Source: a virus. From it: a stretch of 30,898 nt of DNA. The stretch lies in the IMG/VR virus record IMGVR_UViG_3300009604_000042, positions 1 through 30,898 of that record, one strand, 5' to 3'. Within the stretch, counting starts at the first letter, position 1. Every line of letters starts with the position of its first letter. Shown in pieces: positions 22,244 through 27,900 of the stretch. The translations under genes were made by a program, and so were the position numbers. The notes beneath the pieces are model-generated. The model had not been told where the DNA came from and searched no databases. It saw only the letters and a program-made list of their open reading frames with translations.

Positions 22244-23008
22244 ATGAATGAGATCACGACGAAGACGAAGACGAAGAAGACGGAGCTGGCTGTGACAGAG
22301 TTCGCGGCCCTGGCACCTGGGAGCGAGATGGCCGAACTGATCGCGGCGAACTATGGCGGGGAGGTCACCCTGAGCGAGCAGGATCTGGTGTCGGTGAAGA
22401 TGCCCTCAGCCGGATCCACCTCCTGGACGTTCGAGGACGTCGAAGGGGAGCGGACGGAGAAGGAGCTGGTCGGCCTCTGGGTCTTCCGGGGCTTCGGGGG
22501 CGTCCTCTGGCCGACTGACTCGCCGGGGAACTCCAGCCCTGTCCTCGTCACGAACGACTGGCGGACAGCCAGGCGGGTCGGGGATGACCTCGGGGAGATC
22601 GACGGGAAGATCCTCGAGCGGTTCAAGCGAGAGGACGGCTTCTTCGACTGGCAGGGACTCGCCGGGGGCCGGTTCCCTGAGTGTCCCTTCGGCTACGGGG
22701 CCGGGAGGAACGGAGGCAAGCGGGTCAGCGAGTTCCAGACGGTCGCCCTGCTCCGACCTGATGACCTTCTCCCCCTGCTGATCCGGATAACTCCGGGGAG
22801 CTTCAAGCCGCTCGAGACGTTCATCCGCCGCCTCCGCGTCCCTTACTGGCGGACAGTCATCGGGGTCTCCCTGGAGAAGATGACAAACCAGAGCGGGCAG
22901 GGCTTCAGCCGCGTCGTCTTCCGCCTGGTCGGAACTGTCGAGAAGGACGAGGGCGATCGCGTCAAGGAACTCTACACCGACGCCCTCTCTCGCTCCCTGG
23001 GGAGCTGA
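22244..23008 (+). CDS. Conserved phage protein of the replication region, function unknown
   Basis: The 254-residue product has segments I recognise from a widespread phage family without assigned function: TSWTFEDVEGERTEKELVGLWV, VLWPTDSPGNSSPVLVTND, CPFGYGAGRNGGKRVSEFQTVALLRPDDLLPLLIRITPGSFKPLETFIRRL and GVSLEKMTNQSGQGFSRVVFRLVG. Relatives usually carry a small cysteine cluster before the NQFGS-like stretch; only one Cys (ECPFG) remains here, so a metal site may have been lost. Its place between the coiled-coil gene and the primase suggests a DNA replication or single-strand DNA role (inference). TAGGAGACGAGTGAG precedes the ATG. Confidence 0.65.
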   Translation: MNEITTKTKTKKTELAVTEFAALAPGSEMAELIAANYGGEVTLSEQDLVSVKMPSAGSTSWTFEDVEGERTEKELVGLWVFRGFGGVLWPTDSPGNSSPVLVTNDWRTARRVGDDLGEIDGKILERFKREDGFFDWQGLAGGRFPECPFGYGAGRNGGKRVSEFQTVALLRPDDLLPLLIRITPGSFKPLETFIRRLRVPYWRTVIGVSLEKMTNQSGQGFSRVVFRLVGTVEKDEGDRVKELYTDALSRSLGS

Positions 23009-23058
23009 TCACGCTGTCGAGGATCCTGGTCGCCTGTCACGGAGGACGCGGCCAGGTT

Positions 23059-23075
23059 CCCCTGTTTTATGGAGG
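23059..23075 (+). repeat. Dispersed CCCYTGTTTT-NATRGGG element, copy C (leader)
   Basis: CCCCTGTTTTATGGAGG on the plus strand. It shares CCCCTGTTTT-AT with copies A and B (minus strand) and runs directly into the GGAGGAG ribosome site of the gene at 23084. The 13 bases GCGGCCAGGTTCC (23048-23060) overlapping it recur at 16026-16038, upstream of copy B. A looser relative, CCCCTTTTTTACATGGAG (27418-27435), precedes the gene at 27442. Confidence 0.4.
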
Positions 23076-23083
23076 AGACAGAG

Positions 23084-23359
23084 ATGGAGAAGATCGCGGC
23101 GACTGCTCTGATTGTCTTTGCTTCCCAGTTCACATTTATCGCGTTAAAGGGGAGCCAACAGATCAACGTCGTCGCCGGTCGCTTCTGGACGGCGGGGGCT
23201 GTCTCGCTGGGCCTGGGGGTGAGCGGTCTGGTGACGCTGGACATCATCGCGAACGCCATGATACACGGATCACACTGGTCAGTTTATGCGAGCTATCTCG
23301 CCAGCGGTGTCTGTGGCATCTGGGCCGCGATGATGATCGAGAAACGGAGAACTAATTGA
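23084..23359 (+). CDS. Membrane protein with about three spans
   Basis: The 91-residue product has hydrophobic segments around residues 4-19 (IAATALIVFASQFTFIA), 35-60 (AGAVSLGLGVSGLVTLDIIANAMI) and 68-83 (YASYLASGVCGIWAAMMI), with basic ends. The segment ALKGSQQINVV after the first span recalls a small phage membrane family with LKAFQQxNV. The ATG at 23084 is preceded by GGAGGAG at 23071-23077; the ATG at 23069 contains that ribosome site and is less likely. It sits inside the replication operon; such proteins may tether replication to the membrane or alter the host envelope (inference). Confidence 0.65.
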   Translation: MEKIAATALIVFASQFTFIALKGSQQINVVAGRFWTAGAVSLGLGVSGLVTLDIIANAMIHGSHWSVYASYLASGVCGIWAAMMIEKRRTN

Positions 23360-23379
23360 TACTGTAATGGAGGTGAATT

Positions 23380-23670
23380 GTGAGCGATACGGACTGGAGT
23401 ACAGACTTGTTTCGTTTGAGGTTTTCAAAAGTAGTCGAGGGCCGTGTTGACCCTGACATTGATGAGGATAATGGATTACGAAAGCCAGTGATCGAGATGT
23501 TTATGGCTAATGAGTACGCTATTGCAGGGGTAGTAAACGCCATGTGTGCTGACGGGTGGACTTCTGAAGTGATTTGCAGAACTCGGCAATATCAATTATC
23601 AGATGGATGGTCGAGTCCTTCCGCGAGTCAGCAACATAAACTAGCAAAGGGTTTGATCAGAGAGCCATGA
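23380..23670 (+). CDS. Protein of unknown function, 96 residues
   Basis: The start is a GTG at 23380 with ATGGAGGTG seven bases before it. The product (MSDTDWSTDLFRLRFSKVVEG to HKLAKGLIREP) is soluble, with a likely helix-turn region around EMFMANEYAIAGVVNAMCADGWTSEVI and a C-terminal helix. The DNA is clearly less GC-rich than its neighbours, with many AT-ending codons, so it may be a recent insertion into the operon. Its stop overlaps the primase start (ATGA), so translation is probably coupled. No family recognised. Confidence 0.65.
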   Translation: MSDTDWSTDLFRLRFSKVVEGRVDPDIDEDNGLRKPVIEMFMANEYAIAGVVNAMCADGWTSEVICRTRQYQLSDGWSSPSASQQHKLAKGLIREP

Positions 23671-25043
23671 CAGCAATCGCGGACATCCTGGCCCTCGGCT
23701 GGAAGATCCTCCCAGTCGCCGAGAAGGGGAAGAGGCCGCTCCTGGCCCGCTGGCCTGACCTGGCGACCTCTGACCCGGACATCATCGCCGCGTGGAGCGA
23801 GAGCTTCCCTGGGTGCAACTGGGGAGTGAAGCTCGGCCCGGACAGCGGGATCATCGATGTCGAATGTGACGACGAGAGGGCCGAGGCGACCCTGGTGGAA
23901 TTGTTCGACGGGGATGTCCCTGTGACGCCGATGTTTGAGTCTCACCGGGGACGCCACAGGATCTTCCAGTTCCGAGAGGGACTCCCGGACAAGGCGGTCG
24001 TCTTCATCGACAAGCTCGAGGTCAGGATCGGAGGAGGCGGACAGGGGGCGCAGAGCATCATCCCGCCGAGCGTCCACCAGACGGGGGCGGTCTATCACTG
24101 GCTCCCTGGTCTCTCTCCCGAGGATGTGAACCCCGCCCCCCTGCCCTTCGAGGTCTTTGACCTGATCCGCCAGGAGCGGCCCAGAGGGGACAGCGGAGCG
24201 AGCTGGAAGGACGGAGTCGCCGGAGTCTCCCAGGGAGGGAGGAACATGACAGCGACCAGTGTGATCGGGAAGCTCCTCTCGTCGCTGAGGGATCCCTTCA
24301 ACAATGAGGAGGTAAACCTCCAGTTCGATCTGGTGATGGCCTGGAACCTCCAGAACGAGCCGCCGCTGGATCTGGACGAGATCCGCCTGGTCTTCGACTC
24401 CATCCTGACCAGGGAGAGACAGCGAAGGAACGACTCGGACTTCCATGAACACTTCGCGCACAAGCAACAACTCAAGACGAAGGAGGAGCCGGAAGGGGTC
24501 GACGGCTGGAGGCTGAAGATCGTCAACGGACGCCCGAGGATCTTCAAGCTCTACGCTCCCCTCTGGGAAGGGTCGATCTCGCTGACGTCGGCGATGATGA
24601 TGACGCCCAGGTCGATCATGATCCAGGCTCTCGAACAGAAGAACGTCGTCCTCGACAAGAGCTTCTCGAGGATCTGGACGGGGAAGGACGACGAGGGGGT
24701 CTGTTCCAGGCTCGTCGATACAGCCGAGGAGATCGAGCCACAGATCGAGGAACACCGAGACCTGGTCGTCGCCTCGATGCTCAGGGAACAGATCGCCAGG
24801 GCCGTCGAGGTCAGGGAAGGGAAGAAGCCGGACGGGAGCGTCCAGAGGATGGAGGGGGGGGATGTCGTCTTCAAATTTTCCGTCGTCCTGGAGCGGCTCG
24901 CCTATTCCGTCGAGCGGGTGACCAGGCCCGAGCTGTCCGGGATCCTCCACCAGATCGGAGCGAAGGATTACCAGCAGAGGAGACTGAAAAGACTCGACCG
25001 GGACAGCGTCCAGAGGCTCGACGAGATGCTGGGGAGAGAGTGA
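23667..25043 (+). CDS. PrimPol-type (AEP) DNA primase/polymerase
   Basis: The first ~170 residues match the bifunctional primase-polymerase domain: LGWKILPVAEKGKRPLLARWPDLATSDPDIIAAW, WGVKLGPDSGIIDVECDDERA (acidic metal-binding motif), FESHRGRHRIFQF (the H-containing motif) and IIPPSVHQTGAVYHWL. A PriCT-like helical segment follows (SVIGKLLSSLRDPFNNEEVNLQFDLVMAWNLQNEPPLDLDEI). Residues ~270-458 form a C-terminal domain that I do not recognise; there is no Walker motif, so the D5-type helicase usually fused to such primases is missing. It probably makes primers, or primes and extends, at the phage origin. The intergenic stretch behind it contains repeats. Confidence 0.88.
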   Translation: MTAIADILALGWKILPVAEKGKRPLLARWPDLATSDPDIIAAWSESFPGCNWGVKLGPDSGIIDVECDDERAEATLVELFDGDVPVTPMFESHRGRHRIFQFREGLPDKAVVFIDKLEVRIGGGGQGAQSIIPPSVHQTGAVYHWLPGLSPEDVNPAPLPFEVFDLIRQERPRGDSGASWKDGVAGVSQGGRNMTATSVIGKLLSSLRDPFNNEEVNLQFDLVMAWNLQNEPPLDLDEIRLVFDSILTRERQRRNDSDFHEHFAHKQQLKTKEEPEGVDGWRLKIVNGRPRIFKLYAPLWEGSISLTSAMMMTPRSIMIQALEQKNVVLDKSFSRIWTGKDDEGVCSRLVDTAEEIEPQIEEHRDLVVASMLREQIARAVEVREGKKPDGSVQRMEGGDVVFKFSVVLERLAYSVERVTRPELSGILHQIGAKDYQQRRLKRLDRDSVQRLDEMLGRE

Positions 25044-25093
25044 TGAACGGTTCCCCTATAAGACTATTTTTTACCCTCTTTTATACGTTTCCC

Positions 25094-25107
25094 CGTTCAC
25101 CGTTCAC
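25094..25107 (+). repeat. Tandem direct repeat CGTTCAC x2
   Basis: Two adjacent perfect 7-base copies in the intergenic stretch downstream of the primase. GTTCAC is partly complementary to the GTGAAGG of the 12-base repeats 45 bases further on, so the two sets may bind the same protein in opposite orientations. Confidence 0.5.
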
Positions 25108-25145
25108 TTCTTGTCTCAACTTCAACAACAGAAACAGTTTACAGG

Positions 25146-25169
25146 GTGAAGGAGTGAGTGAAGGAGTGA
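25146..25169 (+). repeat. Tandem direct repeat GTGAAGGAGTGA x2
   Basis: Two adjacent perfect 12-base copies followed by a further G. Short tandem copies like these are iteron-like. They also contain AAGGAG, but no reading frame that starts just after them looks like a gene. Confidence 0.55.
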
Positions 25170-25251
25170 GTTTAGTTTATTCACCTCTCAACTTATGGCC
25201 CTCCCTGGTGAAGCAAAACAGATAATTCCCTTATAGGGGGAGGAGATTTTT

Positions 25252-26898
25252 ATGAAAGCGGCGAGACTGATCGGCGGGGCTGGAACTGGGAAGACCACGG
25301 AGCTGATGGAGATTATGGACAAGCTCCTGGCGAGGGAGATCGGCCCGCTCGAGGTCGGATTCTGCTCGTTTACCAGGGCGGCGAGGAGAGAGGCCGCGAC
25401 CAGGGCCGGGGATCGCTTCGGTGTCCCTGTTCCTGTCCTGGAGAGGGAGGGATGGTTTAGGACGATCCACTCGGTCGCCTATAACGTCCTCGGGATCGGG
25501 GCGGAGCTGCTGGCCGGGGATTCAGCGAAGACCCGAGAATGGTTCCGGGAGACGTTCGACGAGGATGTGATCATGGAGGACTCGGACGGCTTCGCGGAGC
25601 CTTCCAGGGGGAGCGAGATCGAGACGATCCTATCCATCTGGGGAGCTGCCAGGAGCCGATTGGTCTCGCTCGCTGACCAGTGGGAGATGGTCAACGCGGT
25701 CGACAGCTCGATCCCTGACCTCGACGATTGTCGCTCTGTCGTCGATCACTATGAGCTGGCGAAGCAGGTGGACGGGCGGGTGGACTTCGCGGACATCCTG
25801 GCGAAGTTCGCCGGGAGGGAGTTCCGTCTCGATGGCCCGCTGGAGACATCACCGGACGGGGAAGTCCCCGACGTCCCGGTCTGGATCTTCGACGAGCAGC
25901 AGGATGTGACGCCCCTGCTCGACCTGGTCGCCAGGAGGCTCGCCTCTGGCCCCTCGACGAGATACGTCTACCTGGCCGGGGATCCCTTCCAATCGATCTA
26001 CGGCTTCGCTGGGGCTGATGGCTCCCTGTTCATGGACTGGGATGTCCATCAGGAGCGGACGATGGACAGGAGCTTCCGCTGTCCTGCTGACATCCTGGAG
26101 ATGGGGGAGGCCGTCCTGAGCGGTTGCTCGAATTACTTCGACAGGGGGATCCTCCCGGCAGACCATCAGGGGGAGGTCTGTGAGAGCTGGCTCCCTGACC
26201 TGGGCGATCTGGATCCGTCCGTCGAGACGCTGGTGATCGCCCGGACGAACTACATCGCCAGGACGGTCGCGTCCCAGCTCACCGCCAGGGGGATCCCCTG
26301 GTCATCGACGCGGGGATCCGGCGGCTGGCTGTCAGCGAAGAAGCGGGAGGCGATGGTGTCGCTGGGGAAGCTCTCGGACGGCGAGGCGATTAAGCTGGAC
26401 GGCTGGAAGCGGATCCTGGAGATGATCCCGGCGAGGGATTACCTCAAGCGGGGAGTCAAGAAGCGGTTCCTGTTGGACAAGGAGGAGCCAGAGGGGGACG
26501 CTGTGAGTCTCTGGAACCTGGGAACCTGGGGAGCAACCCCGGAGCTGGTGGACAGGATCGCCAGGGATGGCTGGGTCAGCCTGGTCGAAGGTGGTGACCT
26601 GTTCGTCAGAGCCGTCTCGCGGTACGGATACAAGGACGCTCTCGGGACTCAGATCCGCGTCGGTACGATCCACAGCGTCAAGGGACTCGAGGCTGACAAT
26701 GTGACCCTGATCAGCGAGTCCAGCCGGAGGTGTAGCGAGTCGGAGCGGACTCCCTGGGGAGCTGACGAGGAGCGGCGGGTCGCCTATGTCGGGATCACCA
26801 GGGCGAGGAAGAAGCTGACGATCACCAGGCCAACAGGCTCGCTCGATTACGAGATCCCGATCCCAGGAACGCGAAGACATGCAGATACCATATCATGA
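25252..26898 (+). CDS. UvrD/Rep-like SF1 helicase
   Basis: The 548-residue protein has the SF1A motifs in order: Walker A GGAGTGKT (8-15), CSFTRAARREA (motif Ia), TIHSVAY, FDEQQD (213-218, motif II), GDPFQSIYGFAGAD (motif III), RSFRCP (motif IV), GTIHSVKGLEADNV (motif V) and YVGITRARKKL (motif VI). This is a 3'-5' DNA helicase of the UvrD/Rep/PcrA kind and could be the replicative or repair helicase of the phage. The TIHSVKG form is normal for the family. GGGGGAGGAG precedes the ATG. The end overlaps the nuclease gene by 20 bases, suggesting that helicase and nuclease work together. Confidence 0.93.
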   Translation: MKAARLIGGAGTGKTTELMEIMDKLLAREIGPLEVGFCSFTRAARREAATRAGDRFGVPVPVLEREGWFRTIHSVAYNVLGIGAELLAGDSAKTREWFRETFDEDVIMEDSDGFAEPSRGSEIETILSIWGAARSRLVSLADQWEMVNAVDSSIPDLDDCRSVVDHYELAKQVDGRVDFADILAKFAGREFRLDGPLETSPDGEVPDVPVWIFDEQQDVTPLLDLVARRLASGPSTRYVYLAGDPFQSIYGFAGADGSLFMDWDVHQERTMDRSFRCPADILEMGEAVLSGCSNYFDRGILPADHQGEVCESWLPDLGDLDPSVETLVIARTNYIARTVASQLTARGIPWSSTRGSGGWLSAKKREAMVSLGKLSDGEAIKLDGWKRILEMIPARDYLKRGVKKRFLLDKEEPEGDAVSLWNLGTWGATPELVDRIARDGWVSLVEGGDLFVRAVSRYGYKDALGTQIRVGTIHSVKGLEADNVTLISESSRRCSESERTPWGADEERRVAYVGITRARKKLTITRPTGSLDYEIPIPGTRRHADTIS

Positions 26899-27169
26899 CG
26901 AGCTGGAGAGGGACATCCAGCGGAAGGTGATCGCGATGCTCAGGGGCCGGGGCTTCTGGACGCTGAACATCCACGGTGGCCCCTGGCAGACTCCAGGGAT
27001 CCCGGACGTCCTGGCGGTCAAGGACGGGAGAGCGTACTGGTTCGAGGTCAAGCGGCCAGGCCAGCCGGTGACGAAGCTCCAGGCGAAGACGCTCGAGGAT
27101 CTTCGGCTCTATGGTTGCGTGGCCGAGGTCGTCCACAGTGTGGCGGAGGTGGTCGCGTGTTTAGGATGA
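26879..27169 (+). CDS. VRR-NUC domain nuclease
   Basis: The 96-residue protein is a minimal PD-(D/E)xK nuclease of the VRR-NUC type: LERDIQRKVIAMLRGRGFWTLN (helix with the conserved E/Q), GIPDVLAVKDGRAYWFEVKRPGQPVTKLQAKTLEDLRLYG, with the D of GIPDV and the E and K of FEVK as likely catalytic residues, and a final VAEVVHSVAEVVACL. Phage members cut branched or structured DNA and are often found beside SNF2 or SF1 helicases. The start overlaps the helicase gene end. Its stop overlaps the next start (ATGA). Confidence 0.92.
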   Translation: MQIPYHDELERDIQRKVIAMLRGRGFWTLNIHGGPWQTPGIPDVLAVKDGRAYWFEVKRPGQPVTKLQAKTLEDLRLYGCVAEVVHSVAEVVACLG

Positions 27170-27348
27170 GAGTAAAGGAAGGTGATCGGATCAGGCTCGA
27201 CCAGTTTGAGGTCTTCATCGAGCGGGTCGGTCACCGGAACGTCCACATCGGGATCGAAGCCCCGAAGGAGCTGACGATCGTCAGACAGAAGAAACCCCGC
27301 TTGATAAAATCCGAGGCGGTCGATAGGATTCAAGAGTCTCCTCCTTAA
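27166..27348 (+). CDS. Second CsrA-like protein, with altered first strand
   Basis: The 60-residue product has the typical CsrA core: FEVFIERVGHRNVHIGIEAPKELTIVR, matching [27 protein letters not shown] of E. coli CsrA, with Arg40 at the place of Arg44. The C-terminal LIKSEAVDRIQ resembles the EEIYQRIQ helix. The first strand differs: instead of MLILTRR it has MRVKEGDRIRL, so one of the two RNA-contact strands is missing or changed. The ATG at 27166 overlaps the nuclease stop (ATGA) and follows TTTAGG; the open frame upstream is a shadow. It is the last gene of the early operon. The length is normal for CsrA. Confidence 0.7.
   Translation: MRVKEGDRIRLDQFEVFIERVGHRNVHIGIEAPKELTIVRQKKPRLIKSEAVDRIQESPP
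27301..27329 (+). promoter_or_regulatory. Promoter-like sequence inside the end of the second CsrA-like gene
   Basis: TTGATA (27301-27306), a 17-base spacer and TAGGAT (27324-27329). Both hexamers are close to the sigma70 consensus and spacing is optimal, but the bases also encode protein. Transcription from it would start near 27336 and meet a strong terminator about 90 bases later. Confidence 0.5.
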
Positions 27349-27427
27349 CGGGAGGTGTGTGTGTGATGAGACGCGAGTCTCCTGGGGAATGGCTGAGCCT
27401 TCCAGGGCTGAGTTATTCCCCTTTTTT
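27336..27427 (+). ncRNA. Candidate small structured RNA or late-control leader
   Basis: Behind the promoter-like sequence there are three hairpins in a row: CCTCC-TTAACG-GGAGG (27340-27355), GAGAC-GCGA-GTCTC with a GNRA tetraloop (27368-27381), and the terminator hairpin (27384-27421) with a T run. No gene is present in 27349-27441 apart from the next leader. A promoter followed after ~90 bases by a terminator ahead of virion genes recalls lambda pR'-tR', the target of Q antitermination. Whether the RNA exists is unknown. Confidence 0.4.
27384..27427 (+). terminator. Rho-independent terminator between early and second virion block
   Basis: GGGGAAT (27384-27390) pairs with ATTCCCC (27415-27421), with an inner AGCC...GGCT stem, followed by TTTTTT (27422-27427). 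It ends the early operon and lies 14 bases before the leader of the next gene, so the downstream virion genes need read-through, antitermination or a promoter that I could not find. Confidence 0.85.
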
Positions 27428-27441
27428 ACATGGAGACCACG

Positions 27442-27900
27442 ATGGCAAACGGTTGGACAAATCGCGGAAAATACAACGCCCTGGACGCGCTATTTCGGGC
27501 GACAGCTCTCCCGACTAATTACTACATCGCCCTGACAACGGACGCGCCGACAGCAGACACGAATGTAATGAGTGACCTCACTCAGATCGCGACGGGGAAT
27601 GGTTACGTTGACGGGGGGTTTACTCTGACGAAAGGAGATACCGACTTTGACGTCTTGACCGAGACGGATGGATCGGATCTCGCTCTGATCGAGGTGAAAG
27701 ATGTCGCCTGGACAGCTTCCGGGGGTACGATTCCGGCATCTGGTGACGGTGCGCGGTATGCTGTCTTGACTGGACATCATGCAACGGTCGCGAACCGGGA
27801 GGTCTGGGCGTACTGGGATCTTAGCTCGAACCGGACGGTCTCGGACACTCAAGTCCTGACTCTCGAGGATTGCCAGCTCAAGCTGACGGAGCCTAGTTAA
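27442..27900 (+). CDS. Tail fibre-associated protein
   Basis: The 152-residue product has WTNRGKYNALDALFRATALPTNYYIALTTDAPTADTNVMSDLTQIATGNGY at its start. The pattern, in which LDALFRATALPTNYYIALTT leads into sequence with GNGY, is common in small phage fibre or baseplate proteins that precede tail fibre genes. The rest is beta-rich (VLTGHHATVANREVWAYWDLSSNRTVSD). The ATG at 27442 follows ATGGAGACCACG; the ATG at 27430 contains the ribosome site. The stop overlaps the next start (TAATG), so the two fibre genes are probably translated together. Confidence 0.7.
   Translation: MANGWTNRGKYNALDALFRATALPTNYYIALTTDAPTADTNVMSDLTQIATGNGYVDGGFTLTKGDTDFDVLTETDGSDLALIEVKDVAWTASGGTIPASGDGARYAVLTGHHATVANREVWAYWDLSSNRTVSDTQVLTLEDCQLKLTEPS

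Larger units (their letters stand above)
25053..25241. repeat. Perfect 10-bp inverted repeat bracketing the intergenic stretch
   Basis: CCCCTATAAG at 25053-25062 is the exact reverse complement of CTTATAGGGG at 25232-25241, with 169 bases between. The right arm also forms its own short palindrome, CCCT-TAT-AGGG (25230s). Both arms resemble the CCCTATAA core of copies A and B read on the plus strand, so they may be sites for the same protein. Confidence 0.55.
25044..25251 (+). other. Repeat-bearing intergenic stretch, candidate replication origin
   Basis: This 208-base gap is the longest in the replication operon and is much less GC-rich than its surroundings. It contains an ATTTTTTACCCTCTTTTATA stretch, CGTTCAC twice in tandem (25094-25107), GTGAAGGAGTGA twice in tandem (25146-25169) and arms CCCCTATAAG (25053-25062) and CTTATAGGGG (25232-25241) near its ends. 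AT-rich DNA plus short direct repeats between a primase and a helicase gene is typical of phage origins. A weak reading frame at 25040-25225 is present but does not look like a protein. Confidence 0.45.

Noticed and set aside
23628-24950. 440-codon open frame on the minus strand opposite the primase
   Set aside because: It is exactly antisense to a protein with clear PrimPol motifs, has a composition rich in D, P, R and L typical of GC-rich shadow frames, and shows no domain.
25040-25225. 61-codon frame in the gap behind the primase
   Set aside because: The peptide lacks a plausible protein pattern and covers repeats and AT-rich sequence better explained as a non-coding control region.
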